64,000 bases of DNA, taken from positions 372,001 through 436,000 of the forward strand of contig BTVR01000002.1 of NCBI GenBank assembly GCA_045864775.1. Reading direction: 5' to 3'. The notes under the pieces were generated by a model. That model did no database searches. It had not been told where the DNA came from and worked only from the letters and a program-made list of their open reading frames with translations. This DNA is from Macondimonas sp045864775 (GTDB lineage: Bacteria; Pseudomonadota; Gammaproteobacteria; UBA5335). Positions 36,419 through 44,952 of this stretch are shown piece after piece. Position 1 is the stretch's first letter. Every line of letters starts with the position of its first letter. A program made the translations under genes and the position numbers.

Positions 36419-36901
36419 ATGAAGCGTCTGTCTTGTGCGGCTCTGATGCTGTTTGCGCCGCTGGTCGGCCATGCGGAGCTTTCGTCGATGGAAGATGCGG
36501 CCCTTGCCGACGTCAAGGGTCAGGCCATCGTCGACTTCGGTGGCGGGTTTGTCGGATCCGAGAACGGCATCTTCCAAACCTACACCGTTTTCGATCAGAC
36601 CCTTTACGTTCCGTTTGAAATCCCCGATGAGACCGATCCGACCGGCCCCGGCCATCGCCCGATCATCATCGGCAACTTCGTCTGCGATACCTGCCTGATC
36701 GTGGCCGGCATCAAGCTCGGATTGGTTGCTTCTTATCTTGGCGCAGAGGCCAGCCTCCTCGCGCTCGACCCGTTCCCGATCGGCCAGACCCTCTCCGCAC
36801 TGCACTACGCGAAGGCGGTTCGCGTCAACGCGGTGGCCGAGCGCTTTTTCTATGGTCCTTCCGTGAGCGCCAGCGCTTCGGCGAGCGTTTCCGTCAACTG
36901 A
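36419..36901 (+). CDS. Small secreted protein sharing the L-A-x-V-x-G-Q-A motif
   Basis: The 160-residue product has a signal peptide (MKRLSCAALMLFAPLVGHA), then ELSSMEDAALADVKGQA, matching the mature N-terminus of the protein at 2925 (EMQAMNADELAAVEGQA) position for position in spacing. The remainder contains a CDTC pair (NFVCDTCLIVAG) and ends with an alternating S/A/V tail (SASASASVSVN). No enzyme motif is visible. GGAGG lies 7 bases before the ATG. It is 44 bp upstream of the OmpA-like gene and may be cotranscribed with it. Confidence 0.75.
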   Translation: MKRLSCAALMLFAPLVGHAELSSMEDAALADVKGQAIVDFGGGFVGSENGIFQTYTVFDQTLYVPFEIPDETDPTGPGHRPIIIGNFVCDTCLIVAGIKLGLVASYLGAEASLLALDPFPIGQTLSALHYAKAVRVNAVAERFFYGPSVSASASASVSVN

Positions 36902-36945
36902 GCCCCTGATCGCGACTGGGTAGAGAACTTAAAGGAGCCAAACGA

Positions 36946-38031
36946 ATGAAATCGCAATTGAAGAAGATCACCAGCGCCTCCGCGCTGCTGCTGCTGACAG
37001 CGCCGGCCGCGCACGCCGCCGTCGAAAGCGGCTTCGTGGTATCGCCAGGTGCCGTCTACCAGTGGTTCGATGACGACAAGGCGGGTGTGGAAGGCGATGT
37101 CGGCTACCGCTTGGGCTTGGGTTATCAGTTCACCCCGAACTGGGTGCTGGAACTGGTCGGCTCCCGCGTAGAAAGCGAAGTCGAGGGCTCCAATGTCGTC
37201 GACTTCAAGATGACGCAAGCCACCCTCGACCTGATGTACAACTTCATGCCCGAGTGGACGGTGACCCCGTATGCCCTGCTGTCCGCTGGCTACGCGTGGT
37301 ATGAGTCGGACGGTTACAAGAAGATCTCGCCCACTCTTGAAGACTTCGACGAAGACGAACCGGTCATCGGCGCGGGTCTGGGCCTGAAGGCCAACCTGAC
37401 GGACAACCTGTTTGCCCGTCTGGACGGACGTTATGTCTCCTATACCGACAGCAACATCGAGGACTACATCGCCCATCTGGTGATCGGCTACACCTTCGGT
37501 GAAAGCACCGAAGTCGCGCCGCCCGCCGCTGAGCCGGTGGTCATGGAAGCGCCGGTGGATGGCGATGCCGACGGCGACGGCATCCCGGACTCGCGTGACA
37601 AGTGCCCGGGCACCGCGGCCGGTGCCAAGGTGGATGCCGAGGGCTGCTACATCATCATCGAGAAGCCCGTGACGATCCGTCTGGAAGTCCTCTTCGACTT
37701 CGACAAGTCGGTTGTCAAGCCGGAGTACTATCCCGAGATCAAGAAGGTCGCCGACTTCATGAAGCAGTATCCGATGACGGATACCGTGATCGAAGGTCAC
37801 ACCGACTCCAAGGGCACCAACGCCTACAACCTGAGCCTGTCCCAGCGTCGTGCTGAAGCCGTGCGTCAGGTGCTGATCGACCAGTTCAAGGTCGAGCCCA
37901 GCCGCCTGTCGAGCGTGGGCTATGGCGAAGAACGCCCGGTCGCCGACAACAAGACCGAGCAGGGCCGTCAGCTGAACCGTCGCGTGGTTGCGGTGGTCTC
38001 TGCGACCAAGAAGGAAAAGCTGAAGCAGTAA
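36946..38031 (+). CDS. OmpA/OprF-type outer membrane protein
   Basis: The 361-residue protein has a signal peptide (cleavage after AHA, about residue 24), an eight-stranded beta-barrel (about 25-185), a calcium-binding thrombospondin-3-like linker (DGDADGDGIPDSRDKCPGT) and a C-terminal OmpA peptidoglycan-binding domain (about 240-355, FDFDKSVVKPEYY, EGHTDSKG, NLSLSQRRAEAV). It links the outer membrane to peptidoglycan. AAAGGAG lies before the ATG, and codon bias appears strong, fitting high expression. A terminator follows. Confidence 0.95.
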   Translation: MKSQLKKITSASALLLLTAPAAHAAVESGFVVSPGAVYQWFDDDKAGVEGDVGYRLGLGYQFTPNWVLELVGSRVESEVEGSNVVDFKMTQATLDLMYNFMPEWTVTPYALLSAGYAWYESDGYKKISPTLEDFDEDEPVIGAGLGLKANLTDNLFARLDGRYVSYTDSNIEDYIAHLVIGYTFGESTEVAPPAAEPVVMEAPVDGDADGDGIPDSRDKCPGTAAGAKVDAEGCYIIIEKPVTIRLEVLFDFDKSVVKPEYYPEIKKVADFMKQYPMTDTVIEGHTDSKGTNAYNLSLSQRRAEAVRQVLIDQFKVEPSRLSSVGYGEERPVADNKTEQGRQLNRRVVAVVSATKKEKLKQ

Positions 38032-38052
38032 GCTGCCTCAGACCAAACTGGA

Positions 38053-38085
38053 AAAGCCCGGACCGGTCCGGGCTTTTCTTTTTTT
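38053..38085 (+). terminator. Rho-independent terminator of the OmpA-like gene
   Basis: Long stem AAGCCCGGAC/GTCCGGGCTT with a CG turn, followed by TTCTTTTTTT; about 20 bp after the stop at 38031. Confidence 0.92.
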
Positions 38086-38129
38086 AGAAGCCGTTTGGTT
38101 TTGCCGCGGCTCGATGATCGGTGAACCGC

Positions 38130-38804
38130 TCAGTCCTTCGCCGATTGAACCACGCGGTCCCGAATGTAGACAGGTGTCGCTGCTTCGGGCGGAAGCACCA
38201 GGCCACCGGCCGCGCAGGCTCGCACCGCCAATCGGGCCAAGTTGAGGGCCGACGGCAGCTCCACTGTCGCGGGGTCGTCCACGCCCTGGGAAAAGCGCGC
38301 CTTGTCATACACCGCCCACGCATTCCCAACCCCGCGCGCGCGCGTCACCGGTGCAGGAAGCACCATCCCCTCCGGCGCACTAAGCGTGTCGTCGGTCATC
38401 CGCGCCAGCCCCTGTTCCGCGGCATGGAACGCTGCCCAGTAAACCTCCCCCATCCTCGCATCGAGGGCGGCAAGGATATGGCCATCGGCGCGCATCGCTT
38501 CGGCATCAGCCAGCATCTCCAGGTCCGAGACCGGGATGACCCCCAGATCGGATCCGAATGCCAAGCCCTGAACCAGCGCCGCGACCACCCGCAGGCCCGT
38601 GAAGCTGCCCGGTCCGCGCCCGAAGGCAATTGCGTCCAGGGCAGATAGCGCATACCCCGAGGTGGACAGGGTTTCCCGGACGGTCTGCAGCAACCATTCA
38701 CCATGTCCGCCGGTGGCCATGCGATCGTGGTAAAGGGTGTCGCCGTTGTCCCACAGCGCGACGCTCGCCCGCTCCGTCGCGCCGTCAATCGCCAGCAGGC
38801 GCAT
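38130..38804 (-). CDS. tsaB: tRNA threonylcarbamoyladenosine biosynthesis protein TsaB
   Basis: Partner of TsaD in making t6A37 in ANN-decoding tRNAs. It has 224 residues from the ATG at 38804 (MRLLAIDGATERASVAL), with the diagnostic FGRGPGSFTGLRV block and LDARMGEVYWA. It overlaps the 3' end of yoaA by 20 bp and is last in the mrcB-TPR-yoaA-tsaB operon. It is convergent with the OmpA-like gene. The frame is open upstream to 38864, but those residues lie inside yoaA and are not conserved. Confidence 0.94.
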   Translation of the reverse strand: MRLLAIDGATERASVALWDNGDTLYHDRMATGGHGEWLLQTVRETLSTSGYALSALDAIAFGRGPGSFTGLRVVAALVQGLAFGSDLGVIPVSDLEMLADAEAMRADGHILAALDARMGEVYWAAFHAAEQGLARMTDDTLSAPEGMVLPAPVTRARGVGNAWAVYDKARFSQGVDDPATVELPSALNLARLAVRACAAGGLVLPPEAATPVYIRDRVVQSAKD

Positions 38805-40737
38805 CGATTTTCTCTCCATCGTGGGTTCGCAGAGCGCGGAAAAATTCCGCCACCCTCGTCTCATCGCGAGTCAGCGGTATGGGCGGCAAACTGTCCAAGA
38901 AGGCCCGGCCATAGGGCCGCTCCACAATCCGTCGATCGCCGACGAGCAATACGCCGCGGTCGCGAGCATCCCGTATCAAGCGCCCGGCGCCCTGGCGCAG
39001 TGCCCTCACAGCCGCGGGCAACTGCACTTCCCGAAAGGCGTTGCCACCCCGCTGTTCTGCCGCCTTGAGGCGCGCCTGCAGTACCGGATCGTCCGGCGCC
39101 GCGAAGGGCAAGCGATCGATCGCAACGAGTTGCAAAGCCTCTCCACGCACGTCGACACCCGCCCAGAAGCTCGCGGCGCCGAGCAGAACGGCATTGCCGG
39201 CCGCGACGAATCGCTCCAGCAAACGGGCTGGCGGCGCATCACCCTGGGTGAGGACCGGGAACGGCAGATCCGCGAGCGCGGCGACTGCGAGACGCAGCGC
39301 GCGGTGGCTCGTGAACAGCAGGAAAGCGCGCCCCTGGCTCCACTCGAGCACTGGACGCACGGCTGCAATGAAGCGGGCGTCGTACTCCGGCGCATTGGGC
39401 AAGGGCAGCCCCGTCGGCACATGGATCAAGGCTTGCCGGGCGTAGTCGAAGGGACTTTCGAGCTTGAGGCAGGGCGTGTGCTCGTCCAGCCCCACATCCC
39501 GCAGGAAGTGCGAAAAACGCTTGCCGACGGTCAAGGTGGCCGACGTGTAGATCCACGGGCACGGCCGCAGGTTCCGGTACGCCTGCAATGCCTCGCCCAC
39601 CTCGAGCGGGGTGCTGTGAAACACCAGTGCGCCGCGCGTCGTTTGCAGCCAGTGCACCTGCTGTCGTTCGGCCGGTTCCGCGCCCCATTGAGCGAACCGC
39701 TCGCTCAAGTGCCGAACCCGGCGCGTGAGATGATTCATTCCCGGACTGCGCTCGGCCACAGCATCCAGGCCGCTCGCCAAGAACTCGAGCGCGCCTTGCA
39801 GTCGCGCCCTTTGGTCGACAAAAGAGTCGGAGAGGCGCCCGTCCGGCGGATAAGCGAGCCGTTGGTCGGCATCAGGCAGACAGGCGCGCAGCAACCGCGC
39901 CTCCCGGTCGACGCCCTCGGCCGCTTGCAGCAACTCCGGCTGATCGTCGCCGAGCGTGGCCACCTCGGCCCGCAAATCGCGGAACAGAAAACCCATTTGC
40001 CGGGTGCTGACCGCTGAGCCGAAGAACTGACTCGCGACTTCGCGGATCTGATGCGCCTCATCCACCACGACGGCATCGGCGCCGGGCAGCAATTCGCCGA
40101 ATCCATCCTCGCGTAGCGCCATGTCGGCGAACAGCAGGTGATGATTGACAACCACCACTTCGGCATCCATGGCCGCACGACGCGCCTTCAAGACATGGCA
40201 ATTCCGGAGTTCCGGACATTCCTGACCGAGACAATTGTCTCCGCTGGACGTGATCCGCGCGATCAGCTCAGGCTCGTGGACGAGTGTCCCGCATTCGGAC
40301 AGGTCGCCCGACCGGGTCTGCTCCATCCACGGACGGATCTGGCCCAATGCGGATCGAGCACCAAACCACAGGTCCTGTTCGCTTTGCATGAAACGGTAAC
40401 GACACAGGTATCGTCCCCTCCCCTTCAGCAAGACGGCCTCGCGCCGGACACCGAGCGCATGCTGCAGCGCCGGCAGGTCGCGGCCGATCAACTGGTCCTG
40501 CAGGGCCACGGTCGCCGTGGAAATCAGTACACGCTGCGATCCCAGCAAGACGGGCGCGAGGTAGGCAAAGGTCTTGCCGATGCCGGTTCCCGCTTCGATG
40601 ACGCGTGTTTGCCCGTCATCCAGCGCGTCCTGCACCCAGCGGCTCATCTCGACCTGCCCGGGCCGGATCTGGTAGCCCGGCACCTCACGTTGCAGCTGTG
40701 GGCCCGTCCAGAATGCCTGCAAGACGCTTTCGGTCAT
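38785..40737 (-). CDS. yoaA: ATP-dependent DNA helicase, YoaA/DinG family
   Basis: Superfamily 2 XPD-like iron-sulfur helicase of 650 residues. Walker A GTGIGKT (50-56), DEAH box (226-229), and four cluster cysteines C112, C169, C174 and C180 (LCRYR and NCLGQECPELRNC) are all present. QGAGRLIRDARDRG near the C-terminus is motif VI. In E. coli YoaA works with HolC in replication repair; that partner is not in this window. Cotranscription with tsaB is typical. The gene overlaps the TPR lipoprotein stop by 4 bp. Confidence 0.93.
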   Translation of the reverse strand: MTESVLQAFWTGPQLQREVPGYQIRPGQVEMSRWVQDALDDGQTRVIEAGTGIGKTFAYLAPVLLGSQRVLISTATVALQDQLIGRDLPALQHALGVRREAVLLKGRGRYLCRYRFMQSEQDLWFGARSALGQIRPWMEQTRSGDLSECGTLVHEPELIARITSSGDNCLGQECPELRNCHVLKARRAAMDAEVVVVNHHLLFADMALREDGFGELLPGADAVVVDEAHQIREVASQFFGSAVSTRQMGFLFRDLRAEVATLGDDQPELLQAAEGVDREARLLRACLPDADQRLAYPPDGRLSDSFVDQRARLQGALEFLASGLDAVAERSPGMNHLTRRVRHLSERFAQWGAEPAERQQVHWLQTTRGALVFHSTPLEVGEALQAYRNLRPCPWIYTSATLTVGKRFSHFLRDVGLDEHTPCLKLESPFDYARQALIHVPTGLPLPNAPEYDARFIAAVRPVLEWSQGRAFLLFTSHRALRLAVAALADLPFPVLTQGDAPPARLLERFVAAGNAVLLGAASFWAGVDVRGEALQLVAIDRLPFAAPDDPVLQARLKAAEQRGGNAFREVQLPAAVRALRQGAGRLIRDARDRGVLLVGDRRIVERPYGRAFLDSLPPIPLTRDETRVAEFFRALRTHDGEKIDAPAGD

Positions 40738-41243
40738 GCGTCGCGATCGGCGCGGTTCCGCGCCTCACGTGCGCCTGCGCTGTCGCCCTGCATCTGCCGG
40801 GCTTCGGCAACCATCGTCCAGGCGCGATGCCGAATCGCGCGGGTCTTGCCGCCGAGCGAGAGCGCCCGTCGGGCCATCGCTTCGGCTTCCGCCCCTCGTT
40901 GCTGAGCCAGACGGACACCGGCAAGACGCAGCCAGGGTTCAGGATGCGCGGGGGCCAGACGCAAGGCCCGTTCCGCCGTGGCGGCGGCCACATCCAGCTG
41001 TCCCCGCGCTTGCTCCGACTCGACCTGACGCAACAAGGCCTGCGCTGCGGGGCTCAAGGGCGGCAGCGGCGCGTCTTCCCGGACAGCCGGCGACGGACGG
41101 GTCGACTCCGGTTGCCCCGCGTCCGGCACGGTGGCAGGCGCCTCGGCCGAACGTCCCGGAGACGCGGGCGGCACACGCAAGCCCGCGCTGCAGGCCGTTA
41201 GGACACTGAGCGCCGCTGCGAGCAGCGCGCCGGATCGTTTCAT
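40734..41243 (-). CDS. TPR-containing lipoprotein
   Basis: The 169-residue protein begins MKRSGALLAAALSVLTAC, a lipoprotein signal with the LTAC lipobox. After a proline-rich linker come two TPR-like repeats (about 75-160; VAAATAERALRLAPAHPEPWLRLAGVRLAQ and AEAMARRALSLG). ATG 41243 is preferred over ATG 41249 because the GGTGGA ribosome site then lies 9 bases away. Position between mrcB and yoaA, with mrcB ending 26 bp upstream, suggests it may assist PBP1B in the way LpoB does; this is a guess, since LpoB itself is not a TPR protein. Confidence 0.8.
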   Translation of the reverse strand: MKRSGALLAAALSVLTACSAGLRVPPASPGRSAEAPATVPDAGQPESTRPSPAVREDAPLPPLSPAAQALLRQVESEQARGQLDVAAATAERALRLAPAHPEPWLRLAGVRLAQQRGAEAEAMARRALSLGGKTRAIRHRAWTMVAEARQMQGDSAGAREARNRADRDA

Positions 41244-41269
41244 GGTCATTTATCCACCGTATGCCGACA

Positions 41270-43627
41270 TCATCGCGTGAGAAGCTCCTGCCACCATGGT
41301 CGGATCTGCAGACCCGGCGAGTCACGCAGGTCAGACCAGCCATCGCCAGGCGCGCAGGGCAAGGGGTCGACCGGCGCCCCGCCCTCGCGGAACGGCAACT
41401 CGATGGCGCCGGGGCACTCCGGGCCGGCCGCGCGACCAGTGAGGGGGTCGACCCAGTGTAAAGCGATTCCTTCGGGCAGTGCCCGCGGAACCGGATGCAG
41501 GTCGGTGTGGCGCATGAAATCGAGCCAGATCGGCAATGCGCCCGCCGATCCGGACAGTCCCATCGGCGTGTTGTCGTCCCGCCCCACCCAGACCACTGCG
41601 AGACGGTCGCCGGCATAACCGGCAAACCAGGCGTCACGCTGATCGTCCGTCGTACCCGTCTTGCCGGCCGCTTCCAGGGACGCCGGAAGGCCGGCAGCGG
41701 CGCGCGCCGTGCCTTGGCGCACGACCTGCTGCAATGCCGCATGCAGCATGGCCATGGCTTGCGGCGCGGCAGCCGTCTGCACTGCGAGCGGATAGCGCTG
41801 CAGGGGTTTCCCATCGGGAGACACGACCTGCTGGATGACCTGCAAGGGGGCGCGGATGCCCCCTCCGGCAATCGTCTGATACATCTGCGCCACTTCAACG
41901 GGCGTGAGCTCGACGGCGCCGAGAAGCAACGCCGGTACGGGCTGGACATCGGCTTCCACACCGAGGCGCCGCAGGGTCTTCACGACCGCAGGGACGCCGA
42001 CCGCCAGACCCAGCCGGACCGTCGCCGCGTTGTGCGATTGGGCGAGGGATTGAAACAATGGCTCGGTACCGGCAAAGCGGCCCGACGCGTTTCCGGGACG
42101 CCAGAGCTTGCCATCGACCAGCTTCACGGCGACCGGCGCGTCCTCGAGCGGCGTGACGAGCGTGTAGGCGTCGGATTCGAGCGCTGTCAGATACACGGCC
42201 GGCTTGACGAGAGAGCCGATGGGCCGGCGGGCGAACAGGGCCCGGTTGAGCCCTTCGGCGGCATCATTGCGGCCGCCGGCGACCGCCTGCACGGCCCCGG
42301 TCAGCGCATCCGTCACCACCATGGCCCCTTCCAGGCGAGCCTTGCCCTGCTGGCCCAAGCGCTGGAGCTGCCGGCTCAACGCACCCGTCGCCTGTTCCTG
42401 CGCCTCGGGATCGATCGTTGTGAAGACGCGCAGCCCCTCCGCGGTCAGGGCATCCGCCGAGTAGTCCCGCATGAGGTGATCGCGCACCAGGCCCAGGGCG
42501 GCGGTATAGCTCCCGCTCCGCGCCAAGGCCGCTCGGACACCCAAGGGCTTGGCTTGCGTCGGAGCGAGGCGCTTCGGATCCAGCAGCCCGGCCTGGGCAT
42601 ACAGCCCGAGGACCAAATCACGGCGGGCCTTGGCGCGCGCCGGTTGCCGTAGCGGGTGATAGTAGGACGGGCCCTTGACCAGCCCCACCAGCAAGGCCTG
42701 CTCCTCGATCGCGAGTTCATCGAGGGGCTTGCCGAAGTAATACTGGCTCGCCAGCCCGAAGCCGTGGATGGCGCGACCACCTTGCTGGCCCAGATAAACC
42801 TCGTTGACATAAGTCTCGAGGATCTCGCCCTTTTCGTAATGCCACTCGAGCAGCAAGGCCATCAGCGCTTCGTCGAACTTGCGACGAAAGCTCCGCTCGC
42901 TGTCCAGAAAGAGATTCTTGACCAGTTGCTGAGTGAGCGTGCTGCCGCCCTGAACCACACGGCCCGCACGCAGATTGGCCACCGCGGCTCGCAGCACGGC
43001 GCCCGGATCGACACCGGCATGGCGCGCGAAGTGCCGGTCTTCCACCGTGAGCAGCCCCAGCACCAATGGCTCGGGCACGGTCTTGAGCGGCAGCAGGACC
43101 CGGTCTTCGCCATCGGCTCCGTAAAGAGAGCCGATGAGCTCCGGATCCAGCCGGATCAGCGTCAACGCCGTCCGGCGATCCATGTCCATCAGTTCGGTGA
43201 TGCCACTTGCATCGAATGCGATGCGAATCCGGCGCGCCGGTTGCGGGCCATCCCAGAAGACCAGATGCCTGACATGGATCAGGAGGCGATTGCTGCCGTC
43301 GGCTTGATAGGTTCCCGGCGTGTCGATCCCGGCGCTGGGCCTGTAGCCCACGCGCTGCAGTTCGCGCAGGACGCGCGCCCGACTCATGGACTCGCCGACT
43401 CCGAGTTCCAGCGGCCGTCCGAAGACCTGGGCCGGCAGAGACCAGCGCCGGGTCTCGAAACGCGTCACGACCTCGTGGTCGAGATAGGCGGCATACACGA
43501 TCACGGCGCTTGTGGCGACGAGGATGAGCCACATTACCCATGATCCGAACGGCAATAAACGGCGAAGCGCGGACAGCAAGGCGTGTGTCCCAGATGCACC
43601 AATCCTGGCGATTTCGGACAGACCCAT
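41270..43627 (-). CDS. mrcB: Bifunctional penicillin-binding protein 1B
   Basis: Class A PBP that polymerises and crosslinks peptidoglycan. The 785 residues comprise a cytoplasmic tail and transmembrane helix (about 30-47), a UB2H-like domain (about 60-140), a GT51 glycosyltransferase (EDRHFARHAGVD, GGSTLTQQLVKN) and a transpeptidase with SLVK (catalytic serine), SHN and KTGTTDDQRDAWF. All key residues are intact. The ATG lacks a clear ribosome site. It heads the operon with the TPR lipoprotein, yoaA and tsaB. Confidence 0.96.
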   Translation of the reverse strand: MGLSEIARIGASGTHALLSALRRLLPFGSWVMWLILVATSAVIVYAAYLDHEVVTRFETRRWSLPAQVFGRPLELGVGESMSRARVLRELQRVGYRPSAGIDTPGTYQADGSNRLLIHVRHLVFWDGPQPARRIRIAFDASGITELMDMDRRTALTLIRLDPELIGSLYGADGEDRVLLPLKTVPEPLVLGLLTVEDRHFARHAGVDPGAVLRAAVANLRAGRVVQGGSTLTQQLVKNLFLDSERSFRRKFDEALMALLLEWHYEKGEILETYVNEVYLGQQGGRAIHGFGLASQYYFGKPLDELAIEEQALLVGLVKGPSYYHPLRQPARAKARRDLVLGLYAQAGLLDPKRLAPTQAKPLGVRAALARSGSYTAALGLVRDHLMRDYSADALTAEGLRVFTTIDPEAQEQATGALSRQLQRLGQQGKARLEGAMVVTDALTGAVQAVAGGRNDAAEGLNRALFARRPIGSLVKPAVYLTALESDAYTLVTPLEDAPVAVKLVDGKLWRPGNASGRFAGTEPLFQSLAQSHNAATVRLGLAVGVPAVVKTLRRLGVEADVQPVPALLLGAVELTPVEVAQMYQTIAGGGIRAPLQVIQQVVSPDGKPLQRYPLAVQTAAAPQAMAMLHAALQQVVRQGTARAAAGLPASLEAAGKTGTTDDQRDAWFAGYAGDRLAVVWVGRDDNTPMGLSGSAGALPIWLDFMRHTDLHPVPRALPEGIALHWVDPLTGRAAGPECPGAIELPFREGGAPVDPLPCAPGDGWSDLRDSPGLQIRPWWQELLTR

Positions 43628-43692
43628 GCACCAAGGCGCACCACAGTTCCCGAGCGGAAACGGGCCGGTTCCGAGGCGGCCATTTCAACATA

Positions 43693-43824
43693 TTGATTCG
43701 TGGAATGGAATCGTGTTGGCCCGATCCATGCGTGGAAGGAGATGCACACCGTCTTGACAGTGTGCTCAGATCCTCCACGATCTCCCTCTCTCGCACTTCG
43801 CGCCCCCTCGGGGCGCTTTTTTTT
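43693..43824 (+). ncRNA. Candidate small RNA, antisense-side of the mrcB-phoU gap
   Basis: Both flanking genes are on the minus strand, yet a perfect plus-strand terminator lies at 43800-43824. Upstream on the plus strand is a long hairpin: outer arms CGTGGAAGGA (43731-43740) and TCCTCCACG (43771-43779), inner arms GCACAC/GTGTGC. A pyrimidine-rich single strand (ATCTCCCTCTCTCGC) joins it to the terminator and could pair with ribosome sites. A smaller GATTC/GAATC hairpin with GGA in its loop lies at 43695-43712. The 5' end and promoter are not resolved. The 3' end runs into the phoU stop codon. Confidence 0.45.
43800..43824 (+). terminator. Orphan plus-strand rho-independent terminator
   Basis: Stem GCGCCCC/GGGGCGC with a CTC loop and eight T. 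No plus-strand protein gene precedes it; the last T residues overlap the complement of the phoU stop codon (43823-43825). On the minus strand the hairpin is not followed by T, so it does not terminate phoU. Confidence 0.85.
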
Positions 43825-44563
43825 AATGCGGCTCTGATTGCACCGGTTGTAGTCGCTCCACGGCAGCCCGCATTTCCTGCAGGGAGATGTGTCGCACATC
43901 CCGACCGCCGACCAGGAAAATCACATACTCGGCTATGTTACGGGAGTGATCGCCGATGCGTTCCAAGGCGCGCGCGCACCAGATGATGTCCAGCATGCGT
44001 CGGATCGTGCGCGGATCCTCCATCATGAAGGTAATGTTCTGGCGCCAGATCGACTCGTATTCCCGGTCCACTTCTTCGTCCGCGTGCACCACCTCGAGCG
44101 CGGCCCGCGGATCCATCCGGGCGAATGCGTCGAGCGCGTCCGTCAACATGGCGCGGGCGCGGAGTGCCAGATGCTCCAGCGCCTGGTATCCATGCGGCGA
44201 TCGATCCATCTGGCTCAGATGTGCCGCCATGCGGGCGATCTTGCACGACTCATCGCCGATGCGCTCGAGATCCGTGATGATCTTCAGCACGGTGATGATG
44301 AGCCGCAGGTCGCCAGCGGCCGGCTGCCGCCGTGCCAGAATACGGTTGCACTCCTCGTCGAGCATGACTTCCTGCATGTTGATTCGCTGATCGGCAGCGA
44401 CCACTTCCTCCGCGCTCTGACCATCAGCGGCGACGAGTGCCCGCATGGCTTGCACGACCTGATCCTCGACTGCGCCCCCCATGGCCAGAACCCGACTGCG
44501 TATGCCCTCGAGTTCCTCGTTGTAACGGCGCGAGGTGTGTTGTGTGATGTCACCGGCTTCCAT
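43823..44563 (-). CDS. phoU: Phosphate transport system regulator PhoU
   Basis: The 246-residue protein consists of two three-helix PhoU repeats with the metal-binding E/DxxxD motifs (RIGDESCKIARMA and RIGDHSRNIAEYVIF). It mediates signalling from the Pst transporter to PhoR and restrains phosphate uptake. ATG 44563 has a GGAGA ribosome site; the longer frame to 44680 is not conserved. The pst genes that usually precede phoU are absent; instead it lies downstream of a porin and phoBR on the same strand. Confidence 0.95.
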   Translation of the reverse strand: MEAGDITQHTSRRYNEELEGIRSRVLAMGGAVEDQVVQAMRALVAADGQSAEEVVAADQRINMQEVMLDEECNRILARRQPAAGDLRLIITVLKIITDLERIGDESCKIARMAAHLSQMDRSPHGYQALEHLALRARAMLTDALDAFARMDPRAALEVVHADEEVDREYESIWRQNITFMMEDPRTIRRMLDIIWCARALERIGDHSRNIAEYVIFLVGGRDVRHISLQEMRAAVERLQPVQSEPH

Positions 44564-44891
44564 GGTTTTCTCCAGGCATTTCAGATTCGTCGCTGACTCG
44601 GCCAGACGGCCCCACCCGCTCGCTGCAGCCCTGCGCAAAGGGCGCCATGGCCGGTGCGCGTGCGCCTTGCCCGCGGCCACATTCGGCCATCCTAACCTGT
44701 CCGTGTTTCACTTTGTGGTGCCATCGCACCCGACCCGCGATGTGCGCGGAGGCGCCGCTGCCCGAAGGTTCGCCTTTCGGCGCGGAGGGGATGGGCGCCG
44801 AGAGGCGGCCGGCGCCTGTCGGGGGACCTGGCACACCCGGGGCGTCGGCGGGAAACACGCTTCCCACACGATCCCGCCAGCCTCCGCTCAT
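44564..44891. other. Gene-free stretch between the porin terminator and phoU
   Basis: These 328 bp contain no convincing gene; overlapping frames on both strands are compositional. The phoU promoter must lie here or upstream, but no clear -35/-10 pair or Pho box was found on the minus strand. A small GAAGG...CCTTTC-type hairpin near 44770 is the only local structure. Confidence 0.4.
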
Positions 44892-44918
44892 AAAAAAGGC
44901 GGGCCCGAAGGCCCGCCC
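44892..44918 (-). terminator. Rho-independent terminator of the porin gene
   Basis: On the minus strand, stem GGCGGGC/GCCCGCC with a short loop followed by TTTTTTA, 35 bp after the porin stop. It isolates the porin transcript from phoU. Confidence 0.9.
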
Positions 44919-44952
44919 ATATCGTCGCGGCGCCGATGAACGGCGCCCGGGA

